This document shows, piece after piece, positions 29,180 through 36,996 of a DNA stretch of 64,000 nucleotides (its first letter is position 1; the number at the start of each line of letters is the position of its first letter). The DNA comes from Neobacillus terrae (lineage in GTDB: Bacteria > Bacillota > Bacilli > Bacillales > Cytobacillaceae): the NCBI RefSeq assembly GCF_011393025.1, contig NZ_JAAOEO010000001.1:124001-188000 (forward strand). Direction: 5' to 3'. The translations under genes were made by a program, and so were the position numbers. A model generated the notes under the pieces. It saw nothing but the letters and a program-made list of their open reading frames with translations, had not been told where the DNA came from and did no database searches.

Positions 29180-29263
29180 CACAAGGGAAGCATCCAGGAA
29201 TTTACAACGCACAGATTTTTGCGTAAGCACAAGGAAAGGTTCCTTGAATTTACATCGCACGAT
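29180..29263 (+). repeat. Two direct repeats upstream of the permease operon
   Basis: Two units of about 36 bases begin at 29180 and 29228 (period 48), each reading CACAAGG-AAG--TCC--GAATTTACA-CGCAC with few differences. A TATAAT-like hexamer follows at 29263. They could be a regulatory repeat or simply another intergenic repeat. Confidence 0.55.
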
Positions 29264-29397
29264 ATAATATAGTAAAAATTCTTTAAATTTTGTAATCTAT
29301 ATGTTATTTTGGTAATTACCGGTAATTTTACTGAAAAACCAGCGGTAAGCCACTCATACTAAACAGAGAAATAGAAAGAAAAAAGGGGGAATTTAAG

Positions 29398-30261
29398 ATG
29401 GTTCGCATCATCCAGCAATCAGTGATCATTTTTACACTGATTCTACTCCTTGCTGCACTGCCTAATATCCTTGGAGTCAACATGGAAACACAGAAGCCTG
29501 AATGGCATTTTGAAAGATTGCCGCAGATTTATACAGATTTCATTTCAAACCTTAGCCAGGGAAGTCTGGGTACATACCAAATTGGAGCTGAATCAAGACA
29601 GATTTCAGACGAGATAGGTGATAACTTTGTTATTAGTTTTCTATTAATAGCAGTAGGAGTTAATATTGGGATTATTTTCAGTCTTTTTTTCGGGGTATTT
29701 GTAAGCCGCTTCAGATTCACAAGAGTTTTTAACATTATGCTTAATCTGCTTGCTGCCATCCCAGATTTTATCCTCATAATCCTATCTTTGATTCTGGCGG
29801 TAAAAATCTATAAAGAAACCGGTTTTAGGGTAGTTTCCCTTCGTCCGGATGCTGGCCCTATCAATCTATGGTTTCCTATGATACTGGTTGGGATAGCACC
29901 GACCTTATATTTATTTAAAAATATTGCGGTGAAATATTACCAGATAAGCGGTGATGATTATATAAAAACCGCAGTCGCAAAAGGAATGAAGCTTAATTAT
30001 ATTAACTTTCAGCACGTTTTTAAAAATATTGAGCCTTTTATTGTTGCTGAACTGGTTAAAGTAATCTCCCTTGCAATCGGAAATCTATTCATAGTTGAAT
30101 ATCTCATGAATGTATCTGGAATAACGAAGTTTATTTTTCTAAGCAACGCAGCCCAGCCGCTTGCTGTTGGATTGTTCTCACTACTTGTCATTTCTCTGCT
30201 TGTTTATATTTCTGCAAGGCTATTACTCTATTTGTTTAAACGAGGTTTTATTTATGAATAG
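29398..30261 (+). CDS. Oligopeptide-type ABC transporter permease (DppB/AppB-like)
   Basis: A 287-residue inner-membrane permease of the binding-protein-dependent family: one N-terminal helix, an extracytoplasmic segment, then about five helices. The EAA loop that contacts the ATPase is visible as DDYIKTAVAKGMKLNYINFQ near residue 185. Its stop overlaps the start of the next permease gene. No ATPase or substrate-binding gene lies nearby, so the ATP-driving partner must be encoded elsewhere or the system works unusually. Confidence 0.85.
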   Translation: MVRIIQQSVIIFTLILLLAALPNILGVNMETQKPEWHFERLPQIYTDFISNLSQGSLGTYQIGAESRQISDEIGDNFVISFLLIAVGVNIGIIFSLFFGVFVSRFRFTRVFNIMLNLLAAIPDFILIILSLILAVKIYKETGFRVVSLRPDAGPINLWFPMILVGIAPTLYLFKNIAVKYYQISGDDYIKTAVAKGMKLNYINFQHVFKNIEPFIVAELVKVISLAIGNLFIVEYLMNVSGITKFIFLSNAAQPLAVGLFSLLVISLLVYISARLLLYLFKRGFIYE

Positions 30262-32653
30262 ATTATTGCGGCTTAATTACTCATTGTATATAGGCGCTTT
30301 ATTGGTTTCCATTCTGCTGTTTTTTGCGATATTTGGCCCATATATGGCCCCTCATACTCTTATTGAGACAATGGAAACTCATTATAAAAACGGCAAGATA
30401 TTAGCTCCTCCAGTTGAACCGTTCAAGTTCAAGGAATATCCTCTGGGAACGGATCGATGGGGATATGATATTCTATCGATGATTTTAAATGGGATTCGCT
30501 ATACGGTGTTTATCTCCCTGGCAGTTACTATTATTAAAATGGCTATGGGAACCCTGATAGGTCTTTATGTTGGAACATGGAAAAAGGTTCCGGGCTGGAT
30601 CGAAGCTTTTGAAAACGCCTGGAGCTACGTTCCGCTGTTTATTATTCTTTATTTTTTCTTACGCCCAATTAATATAAACAGTTTCCTTACACCTATGCAG
30701 CTGATTCTTTATTTTATTATTGTAACTTCAGCCATTAGCATTCCGAGTATCATTTCATCTGTACGGTTAAAATCTGCGGAGATTAATAAATCAGTCTATA
30801 TTGAAGCTTCCAAGACACTTGGTGCCGGCAGAAACAGGATGGTCTGGTTTCATATTTTCCCACAGATGAAGGAATCTCTTCTAGTGATGTTTATCCTGGA
30901 AATTGTTTATGTTATTACAATTATGGGTCAGCTTGCACTGATGAATCTTTTTGTGGGCGGGACCCGTCAAACTTTTGATCCTATTATTTATAACTCAATT
31001 ACTAAAGAGCTTGCTGGTCTTGTTGGTCAGGCAAGAGGAAATGTATATGGAACCTTTCATGTATTGTTAATTCCTCTTGCAGTCTTACTTTTTATTACCA
31101 TTTCATTAAGCCTGCTTGCTAACGGATTAAAAAACAGGTTCCAATCAAATTATCAGCGGACTCCTTGGATTAAAACAGGCTTTGAACCAAAATTAATGCC
31201 AAAACGGAAAGAATTTGGTCAGGGTAAAAGAGTATGGCGACTTACACCAGAACGAGTTTCTCTCGGAATAATAGCAGTTGCCTTCGTTGCAGCCGGCAGC
31301 TATGTATACGCCGAGAAGGATGCCAATGTTGGGGTGAAGAATTATAGCCAGGCAGGCTATGACATTCAATTAAAAATGCATCATAACGGTGTTTTTCATG
31401 CCAAGGCAAACATCAAAGCTAAGAATCTTTCGGGAAAGAATTGGAACGAATTGGTTTTTTATTTTATTCCAAATGCTTTCCAAAAGGGCCATCAGTATAA
31501 AAGTGTTAAAGGTTTTTCTAATGTGAAAATCAACAGCATAAAGGTAGAGGGTGAAAAAGCAGCATTCATTCTGAATAAGGATACCTTAAAAGTTAAGCTT
31601 GCTGGAAAAATGAAAAAAAATGAATCCAGAACAGTTGCTGTGGATTATACTTTTACAGTTCCTGAGGAAGGAAACAGGTTCTCTAAAGTAGAGGATCGTT
31701 ATTACCTTGCCCAATGGTATCCAATGCTGGCAACCTTTGAAAAGGGAAAATGGAATAAAAAGGATTATCAGGATGGCTTGGAGACGTTTTTAACCGGTTT
31801 TTCGGATTTTAAAATAAAATATGATTTTCCGAAAGGATATTCTATAGCTTCTTCCGCAGATGAAGATCCAGCTCTTAAGAAAAATAAAGGAGAGATTAAA
31901 GCTGAAAATGTTAGGGAAGTATTTATTGCCGCCTTTAAGGATATGAAACATTATGATACTGATTCAAATGGGGTGAAGATCCGCCTATTTTCTGAGGGCG
32001 ATCACAATAAAGATCCAAAAGAGGCTTTAAAACTGGCTAAAAATGCCCTTTCTTTTTATCAGGAAAAGATAGGAGAGTATCCTCATAAGCAGTTGGATAT
32101 TGTTATGGATAAAGGACAAAATATGGAATATCCTGGTGTTGTAACAGTTGACCCTTATACGGAAAATGATAGATTTTTTAAGATCGCCATTGTACATGAA
32201 ATTGCCCACCAGTATTTTTATGGAGTCGTTATTAACGATCAATACAACGATGCTTGGCTGGACGAGGGAATTACCGAGTTCGCCACTAATATGTATTTTC
32301 ATATAGGTGCTAAGGAATCTATATTCCAGGCTCAGCTTTTCTCTCAGGGCAGAATGAAAAGGGCAGAAGAACTGAATTTAGAAAGACAGTATTCCAATCT
32401 GCCAGTGAATGAAATTAAAAGCACTGCATTTGTATATGGACAGCCTGCTCTTAAACTTTATGAAATGGTTCAGGATCACTTCATCATAAAAGGAAAGGAT
32501 CCGGAAACTGTCAGTATGCAATACCTATCTGACTACTACAACCATTTTAAATACAAGCAGGTTGACACAGCTCAATTTTTAAAATTCACTACAAATTATT
32601 TTTATATTCCAACTGGGTATTTCAGCGACTGGCTGAATGTAGAAAAAATTTAA
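30254..32653 (+). CDS. ABC permease (DppC-like) fused to an M1-family zinc metallopeptidase
   Basis: A 799-residue fusion. Residues about 1-310 are a DppC-type permease with an EAA loop (YIEASKTLGAGRNRMVWFH). A further membrane helix lies near 335-355 (SLGIIAVAFVAAGSYVYAE). Residues about 370-799 are a gluzincin peptidase of family M1: zinc site H648-E649-x2-H652 with E671 eighteen residues later, a GxMEN-like stretch GQNMEYPG about 25 residues earlier, and a candidate catalytic tyrosine in AFVYGQPA. The predicted topology puts the peptidase outside the cell. The start ATG 30254 overlaps the previous gene by 8 bases. The reading frame runs through both domains without interruption. Confidence 0.85.
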   Translation: MNRLLRLNYSLYIGALLVSILLFFAIFGPYMAPHTLIETMETHYKNGKILAPPVEPFKFKEYPLGTDRWGYDILSMILNGIRYTVFISLAVTIIKMAMGTLIGLYVGTWKKVPGWIEAFENAWSYVPLFIILYFFLRPININSFLTPMQLILYFIIVTSAISIPSIISSVRLKSAEINKSVYIEASKTLGAGRNRMVWFHIFPQMKESLLVMFILEIVYVITIMGQLALMNLFVGGTRQTFDPIIYNSITKELAGLVGQARGNVYGTFHVLLIPLAVLLFITISLSLLANGLKNRFQSNYQRTPWIKTGFEPKLMPKRKEFGQGKRVWRLTPERVSLGIIAVAFVAAGSYVYAEKDANVGVKNYSQAGYDIQLKMHHNGVFHAKANIKAKNLSGKNWNELVFYFIPNAFQKGHQYKSVKGFSNVKINSIKVEGEKAAFILNKDTLKVKLAGKMKKNESRTVAVDYTFTVPEEGNRFSKVEDRYYLAQWYPMLATFEKGKWNKKDYQDGLETFLTGFSDFKIKYDFPKGYSIASSADEDPALKKNKGEIKAENVREVFIAAFKDMKHYDTDSNGVKIRLFSEGDHNKDPKEALKLAKNALSFYQEKIGEYPHKQLDIVMDKGQNMEYPGVVTVDPYTENDRFFKIAIVHEIAHQYFYGVVINDQYNDAWLDEGITEFATNMYFHIGAKESIFQAQLFSQGRMKRAEELNLERQYSNLPVNEIKSTAFVYGQPALKLYEMVQDHFIIKGKDPETVSMQYLSDYYNHFKYKQVDTAQFLKFTTNYFYIPTGYFSDWLNVEKI

Positions 32654-32660
32654 TAAAAAC

Positions 32661-32713
32661 AAAAAAGCTGCCATGTAGGGTCTAAATCAATGGACCAATT
32701 AGGCAGCTTTTTA
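32661..32713 (+). terminator. Terminator after the permease-peptidase gene
   Basis: Outer stem AAAAAGCTGCC/GGCAGCTTTTT with an inner GGTC/GACC pairing, followed by TTATT. Confidence 0.82.
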
Positions 32714-32888
32714 TTATGCATTGAGTAAGTTGAAGTTACTTAGGGGGCACCTCCGTAGTTCTATTCTTGTCATGCATCCATGTCTAGGGGCAGGCGGTCT
32801 AACCCAATCCATCGGAAGGTTAAAGAACAGCCTTTCTCACTGGCTCATCTTATGCTAGCTGCCACTAGTTCAAGTAATTTGCCCAACC

Positions 32889-32992
32889 GGGCTTTCTGGG
32901 ACTAATCTCAAGTGTGGTGCCAAAGATTTGTCCTCGAGCAGGGCTTTCAGAGACGAATCTCAGGTGCGGTCCCAGGAGAAATCCTAACTGGT
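32889..32992. repeat. Tandem 52-base direct repeat before hsp20
   Basis: Two units beginning GGGCTTTC at 32889 and 32941 share GAC-AATCTCA-GTG-GGT-CCA and an ATCCT/GTCCT end. The rest of the 32714-33014 interval has no convincing reading frame. Function unknown. Confidence 0.6.
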
Positions 32993-33014
32993 TTACTTGG
33001 GCATTTCAGCTTTT

Positions 33015-33491
33015 CTATTCAATTTCAATTATTTTTCCTTTTTCATGGGGTATCTTTATTTCAAGAAGTCCATCGCGATAGGCAGCTTTAACAAATTTTT
33101 CATTAACTGGGCGGGGAAGGGCTATGGTCCTGGAAGCATGCTGGAGAAACTGTCTCTTCCTGTAGATCTGGTTATGGTCGTCTTCTTCTTTTAATAGCTC
33201 GTTTTGCTGAACGGAAATATTTAAATAATTCCCCTTTAAATCAATATGGATTTGATCCTTTTTTATTCCAGGAAGCTCGGCTGTAATAATCATTTCCTTA
33301 TCAGTTTCCCGCGTTTCAACATGGAATGGCGCAACAGGGAAAGGATTTTTAAAAAAGTCGTCAATAGTTTGCAAAAATCCCTTAACAGGCTTTTCCTGTA
33401 AAAAATCATTCATTGTTTTCATTAGCTCTCCAAAGGGTTCGGATTTATTTTTTTTCCCCTTTTGAGAATCTCCTTGCTGCTGTGAAGACAT
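33015..33491 (-). CDS. Hsp20/alpha-crystallin family small heat shock protein
   Basis: A 158-residue cytoplasmic chaperone with a polar N-terminus, then an alpha-crystallin domain from about residue 50 (EMIITAELPGIKKDQIHIDLKG...) ending with the conserved FVKAAYRDGLLEIKIP segment. It resembles B. subtilis YocM/CotP-type proteins, but I cannot give a specific name. The start at 33491 follows gaggaga. No CIRCE element was seen upstream. Confidence 0.88.
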   Translation of the reverse strand: MSSQQQGDSQKGKKNKSEPFGELMKTMNDFLQEKPVKGFLQTIDDFFKNPFPVAPFHVETRETDKEMIITAELPGIKKDQIHIDLKGNYLNISVQQNELLKEEDDHNQIYRKRQFLQHASRTIALPRPVNEKFVKAAYRDGLLEIKIPHEKGKIIEIE

Positions 33492-33607
33492 AGTGTCTCT
33501 CCTCACTTTCCGAAAATTTTCTTTCTAGTATATGATGTTGGCCTTCATCAGGTGAGTGACACTATATCGATAAATAATTTTGAACGATTTTTGAACAATC
33601 CCTTTCC

Positions 33608-33623
33608 TGTGATTTAAATCACA
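33608..33623 (+). promoter_or_regulatory. Perfect Crp/Fnr-type box upstream of hcp
   Basis: TGTGATTTAAATCACA is a perfect palindrome matching the TGTGA-N6-TCACA consensus of Bacillus Crp/Fnr proteins. Its centre is 29.5 bases before the TATTCT hexamer at 33645-33650, which puts it near -41.5 from the expected transcription start, the usual place for an activator. Confidence 0.8.
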
Positions 33624-33687
33624 GGCATCGTGCTTCTTCCCCTGTATTCTGTTACAGAAGATAAAGATGTGAAAGCGGGGAATTTAA

Positions 33688-34989
33688 ATGTTTTGTTATC
33701 AATGTGAACAAACGCCTTCAGGCGGCTGTAAAGTAGTAGGGGTATGCGGGAAAGATGAAACGATTGCAAGTCTGCAGGATACAATCATATTTGGATTAAA
33801 GGGAATCGCAGCGTACCGAACTCATGCCAATCAGCTTGGATATACAGATCCTTTTGTTGACGCTACTACGCATGAAGCATTATATATGACACTCACTAAC
33901 TCCAATTTTAATGTTCAGGAGCATATTGATATGGCAATGAAAGTGGGCCAGTCAGCTGTTAGGATGATGGAAGTACTGGATGAGGCCCATACTAAACGGC
34001 TTGGCATTCCACAGCCTATTCGGGTAAGCCAGAACAAAATTGAAGGAAAAAGTATTGTTGTTTCAGGACATAATCTTTTTGCCTTAGAAGAACTTTTAAA
34101 ACAGACAGAAGGAAAAGGCATTAATATTTACACCCATTCCGAAATGCTGCCTGCTCACGGTTACCCGGCATTAAAGAAGTATTCCCATTTAAAGGGTAAT
34201 ATCGGTAAAGCCTGGTACGACCAGCGCCGCTTATTTGAAAAATTTCCTGGTGCTATCCTGGCAACAACTAACTGTGTAATGCCTATTAAGGGAACCTATG
34301 CGGATAGAATGTTCTCCTATGAAGTTGCTGGCCTTGAAAATGTTCAAAAGATTGTAAATGAAGACTTCAGTCCACTTATTGAAAGAGCACTTGAGCTGCC
34401 GGAAGCAAACATTGAATCCGATGAAACATTATTAACCGGGTTCCACCATGAAACAGTTCTTGGCCTTGCACCTGAAGTGATTGAAGCTGTGAAATCAGGA
34501 AAGATTAAAAGATTTTTCGTCATCGCTGGATGTGATGCACCAGGAAAAGGCGGAGAATACTACCGCGAGTTAGCAACCTCGCTTCCTCCTGAAACAGTTA
34601 TTCTGACTACATCATGTGGAAAATTCCGCTTCAATGATGTTGATTATGGGGTAGTACCGGGGACAGAAATTCCTCGCTATATTGACCTTGGCCAATGTAA
34701 TAATTCAGGCTCAACAGTGAAAATTGCAAAAGCGCTTGCTGACGCTTTTGAATGTGAGATTAACGAGCTCCCAGTAAGTATTGTTCTTTCCTGGTTTGAA
34801 CAAAAAGCGGTTGCTATTCTTTTAGGTCTTTTCAGCCTTGGGATTAAAGATATTCGGATTGGGCCTAAAGCGCCAGAATTTATTTCGGAAGGGGTTTTAA
34901 ATGTTCTTCAGGATACCTTTAACCTGAAATTAATAGGAACAGCCCAGGAAGATATGAATGAAATGCTTAACCTTTCTTCTCAAAAATAA
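33688..34989 (+). CDS. hcp: Hybrid-cluster protein (Hcp), short class III form
   Basis: Hcp proteins reduce hydroxylamine in vitro and act as nitric oxide reductases or protein S-nitrosylation catalysts in cells. The N-terminal cluster motif is C3-x2-C6-x7-C14-x5-C20. Hybrid-cluster ligands are visible: H in SGHNLFA, C196 (TTNC), and the cysteines in IAGCD, TTSCGK and LGQCN, with E/K near the C-terminus. At 433 residues it is about 110 shorter than the long forms and matches the class that lacks one helical domain. A Crp/Fnr box precedes it and a regulator gene follows in reverse. Confidence 0.92.
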   Translation: MFCYQCEQTPSGGCKVVGVCGKDETIASLQDTIIFGLKGIAAYRTHANQLGYTDPFVDATTHEALYMTLTNSNFNVQEHIDMAMKVGQSAVRMMEVLDEAHTKRLGIPQPIRVSQNKIEGKSIVVSGHNLFALEELLKQTEGKGINIYTHSEMLPAHGYPALKKYSHLKGNIGKAWYDQRRLFEKFPGAILATTNCVMPIKGTYADRMFSYEVAGLENVQKIVNEDFSPLIERALELPEANIESDETLLTGFHHETVLGLAPEVIEAVKSGKIKRFFVIAGCDAPGKGGEYYRELATSLPPETVILTTSCGKFRFNDVDYGVVPGTEIPRYIDLGQCNNSGSTVKIAKALADAFECEINELPVSIVLSWFEQKAVAILLGLFSLGIKDIRIGPKAPEFISEGVLNVLQDTFNLKLIGTAQEDMNEMLNLSSQK

Positions 34990-34996
34990 GAACTAA

Positions 34997-35027
34997 AAAG
35001 GCTGCCCTCAATACAGGGGCAGCCTTT
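34997..35027. terminator. Bidirectional terminator between hcp and the regulator gene
   Basis: Stem AAAGGCTGCCCT/GGGGCAGCCTTT with a short loop between convergent genes. Confidence 0.85.
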
Positions 35028-35037
35028 GATATTATAA

Positions 35038-35733
35038 TTATTGCAAAATCTCTTCTAATAGTCTTTCAGGATCGATAATCATATTTCCTTCATCATCGAC
35101 TTCGATTAATTCGTCCCTTTTCATTTTTGTTAGTGTCCGGCTAATGGTCTCCCGTGTTGTACCAATCATGTTGGCAAGATCGCGGTTAGTAAATTCACCC
35201 TTTAGCCAAAACTTATCATTTGCGAGTTCCTTGCCATATTTCTTTGCGAGTCTTACAAGCAATTTAATAATTTGTTCATAGGTATTATTAAGAATCTGTT
35301 CTTCCAGCCTGTTCTGCAGATCCACAATTTTTTCTCCAAGAACTCGGAAAACCTTAATGCAAAGTTCGGGATTTTCAATAAGAATTTTTTCAAATTGCTT
35401 AATAGGAACAGCTATGAGAGTTGTTTGCTCCATTACCTCCGCAAATGCGGGATATTCACCCTGGCGAAAAAAGCCAACATGCGGGAACATTTCTCCCTGT
35501 TTCATAATAGCTACAATTTGCTCTTTACCACTCAAATCACTCTTATAGACTTTAATCCGGCCTGAATAGATAAAATACACATTTTCCAACGGGTCACCCT
35601 GCAAAAATACATGGCTCCCTTTTTTCCAATCACGAGTAATAGATATATCAACGATTTTGTCCATTTCCTGGCTATTTAACTCCCTAAAAATTGAAAATGC
35701 GTTTAGGACTCTTTTTATATCTTCATGTTTCAA
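35038..35733 (-). CDS. Crp/Fnr family transcriptional regulator
   Basis: A 231-residue regulator with an N-terminal cyclic-nucleotide-binding-fold sensor (KGSHVFLQGDPLENVYFIYSG), a long dimer helix and a C-terminal helix-turn-helix (NRDLANMIGTTRETISRTL). The recognition helix has the RE-x3-R arrangement that reads TGTGA. The C-terminal cysteines that hold the Fe-S cluster of B. subtilis Fnr are missing; only one cysteine (ELCIKV) is present, so it may resemble ArcR-like regulators. I chose TTG 35733 because agaggtgag lies 4 to 5 bases upstream. It is a likely controller of hcp. Confidence 0.88.
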   Translation of the reverse strand: MKHEDIKRVLNAFSIFRELNSQEMDKIVDISITRDWKKGSHVFLQGDPLENVYFIYSGRIKVYKSDLSGKEQIVAIMKQGEMFPHVGFFRQGEYPAFAEVMEQTTLIAVPIKQFEKILIENPELCIKVFRVLGEKIVDLQNRLEEQILNNTYEQIIKLLVRLAKKYGKELANDKFWLKGEFTNRDLANMIGTTRETISRTLTKMKRDELIEVDDEGNMIIDPERLLEEILQ

Positions 35734-35852
35734 TATTCTCACCTCTAAGTATAGGTTCGAGCAATATACCTTTTCATCCCTTTTCAATTATAGTTTAAAA
35801 AGGTGTGGTGAGGGAATTTTAAATTTAAAATTATAATGGTAGGGTGGGAGAA

Positions 35853-36632
35853 ATGACTAAAGAACTCTATTTAAAAGAACATGGAAATACGGAGGGGCAA
35901 ACTGTTCTGCTGCTTCATGGTTTTTGCGGAAGTTCAAAGTATTGGGAAAATGTTATCCCCCTATTAAGCAAGGATATGCATGTTATTGTTCCGGATTTAA
36001 GAGGCCACGGAGAATCACCTTCTCCTGAAGGAGGCTTCTCTATCGAAGATATGGCTGAAGACGTGCATAGGATAATTGAAAAACGGGGAACCGGAAAGAT
36101 ATTCTTGTTCGGACACTCATTAGGCGGTTATGTAACACTGGCATTTGCGGAAAAATATAGAGAAAATCTTGCTGGATACGGTTTGATACATTCAACTGCA
36201 TTCCCTGACAGCCATGAAGCAAAGGAAGGAAGACTCAACAGTATAAAGAAAATCGAGGAGGAAGGGATTGAGCCATTTGTGGACCAGCTGGTGCCAAAGC
36301 TTTTTGCTGATCCCTCCCAGACAGGCATAGAGGATTCTGTCAGAGTGGCTAAAGAAATTGGAGCAGGAACAAGCCCTCAGGGAGCAATAGAAACTTTAAA
36401 GGCAATGAGAAACCGTACCGACCGTAATTATATTCTTAAAATGGAAACTACTCCGGTGTTATTATCAGCGGGAAAGGGGGATAAAGTTATTACCCCAGAT
36501 AAAACCTTTTCTGTGTCTGGCGGACATATAACCCAAATACTTTTAGAGCATTCCGGACATATGAGCATGTACGAAGAACCAAAGAAACTTGCTGAATCAT
36601 TGCAAGAATTTATTAGGTTGCATACAATTTAG
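35853..36632 (+). CDS. Alpha/beta-fold hydrolase
   Basis: A 259-residue soluble hydrolase. The oxyanion region LLHGFCGSSKYW, the nucleophile elbow GHSLGG (serine near residue 90), a probable acid in SAGKGDKVI and the catalytic histidine in LEHSGHMS are in the expected order. The substrate is not predictable. It is divergent from the Crp/Fnr gene. Start at ATG 35853 follows gggtgggag; a GTG nine bases earlier is less likely. Confidence 0.88.
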   Translation: MTKELYLKEHGNTEGQTVLLLHGFCGSSKYWENVIPLLSKDMHVIVPDLRGHGESPSPEGGFSIEDMAEDVHRIIEKRGTGKIFLFGHSLGGYVTLAFAEKYRENLAGYGLIHSTAFPDSHEAKEGRLNSIKKIEEEGIEPFVDQLVPKLFADPSQTGIEDSVRVAKEIGAGTSPQGAIETLKAMRNRTDRNYILKMETTPVLLSAGKGDKVITPDKTFSVSGGHITQILLEHSGHMSMYEEPKKLAESLQEFIRLHTI

Positions 36633-36660
36633 ACCCCGTCTGTGACGGGTTTTTTATTTT
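36632..36660 (+). terminator. Terminator after the hydrolase gene
   Basis: Stem ACCCCGT/ACGGGT with a 5-base loop followed by TTTTTATTTT. Confidence 0.85.
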
Positions 36661-36669
36661 AACTGACAA

Positions 36670-36845
36670 GCCAGTAAATGTTTTGAAGAACAAAACATTG
36701 GCCTTACTCTTAGAAAAAGGTCTTTCATAAAGACAATGAAAGACCAAACATGGCCGTGCTCTTAAAACATAAAGGTTATGAAGATAAATCTTGATGGGAC
36801 TCTTAGAAAAAGTTCTTTCATATAGAGGATGAAGACCAAAAAATA
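36670..36845. repeat. Degenerate tandem repeat, about 46 bases per unit
   Basis: ACTCTTAGAAAAAG is found at 36706 and again at 36799, with a more diverged middle unit at about 36753 (GCTCTTAAAACATAAAGG) and part of another before the first. Units end in ATGAA-GACCAAA. No gene is supported in 36661-36953. Confidence 0.55.
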
Positions 36846-36953
36846 ATAGTCCTTGTCCTTCATCTGCGGATGGCCTGGTATTCGACCGGTTCACTGCCTG
36901 TTAAAAATTCCCTTAAAATATTATGCGAATTTCATGATAAATATCTTTTTTCA

Positions 36954-36967
36954 CGAACGTTCATTCG
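36954..36967 (+). promoter_or_regulatory. LexA/SOS-like box upstream of mrfA
   Basis: CGAACGTTCATTCG matches the B. subtilis SOS-box core CGAAC-N4-GTTCG with one mismatch (G to A). It lies just before a TACAAT hexamer, where repressors commonly bind. A TetR-type operator is an alternative reading of the same near-palindrome. Confidence 0.4.
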
Positions 36968-36996
36968 CTACAATAATAGTAATGGGGTGAATGATT

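Noticed and set aside
36613..36894. Minus-strand frame of 93 codons upstream of mrfA
   Set aside because: It consists of the degenerate tandem repeat and overlaps a terminator; no ribosome binding site.
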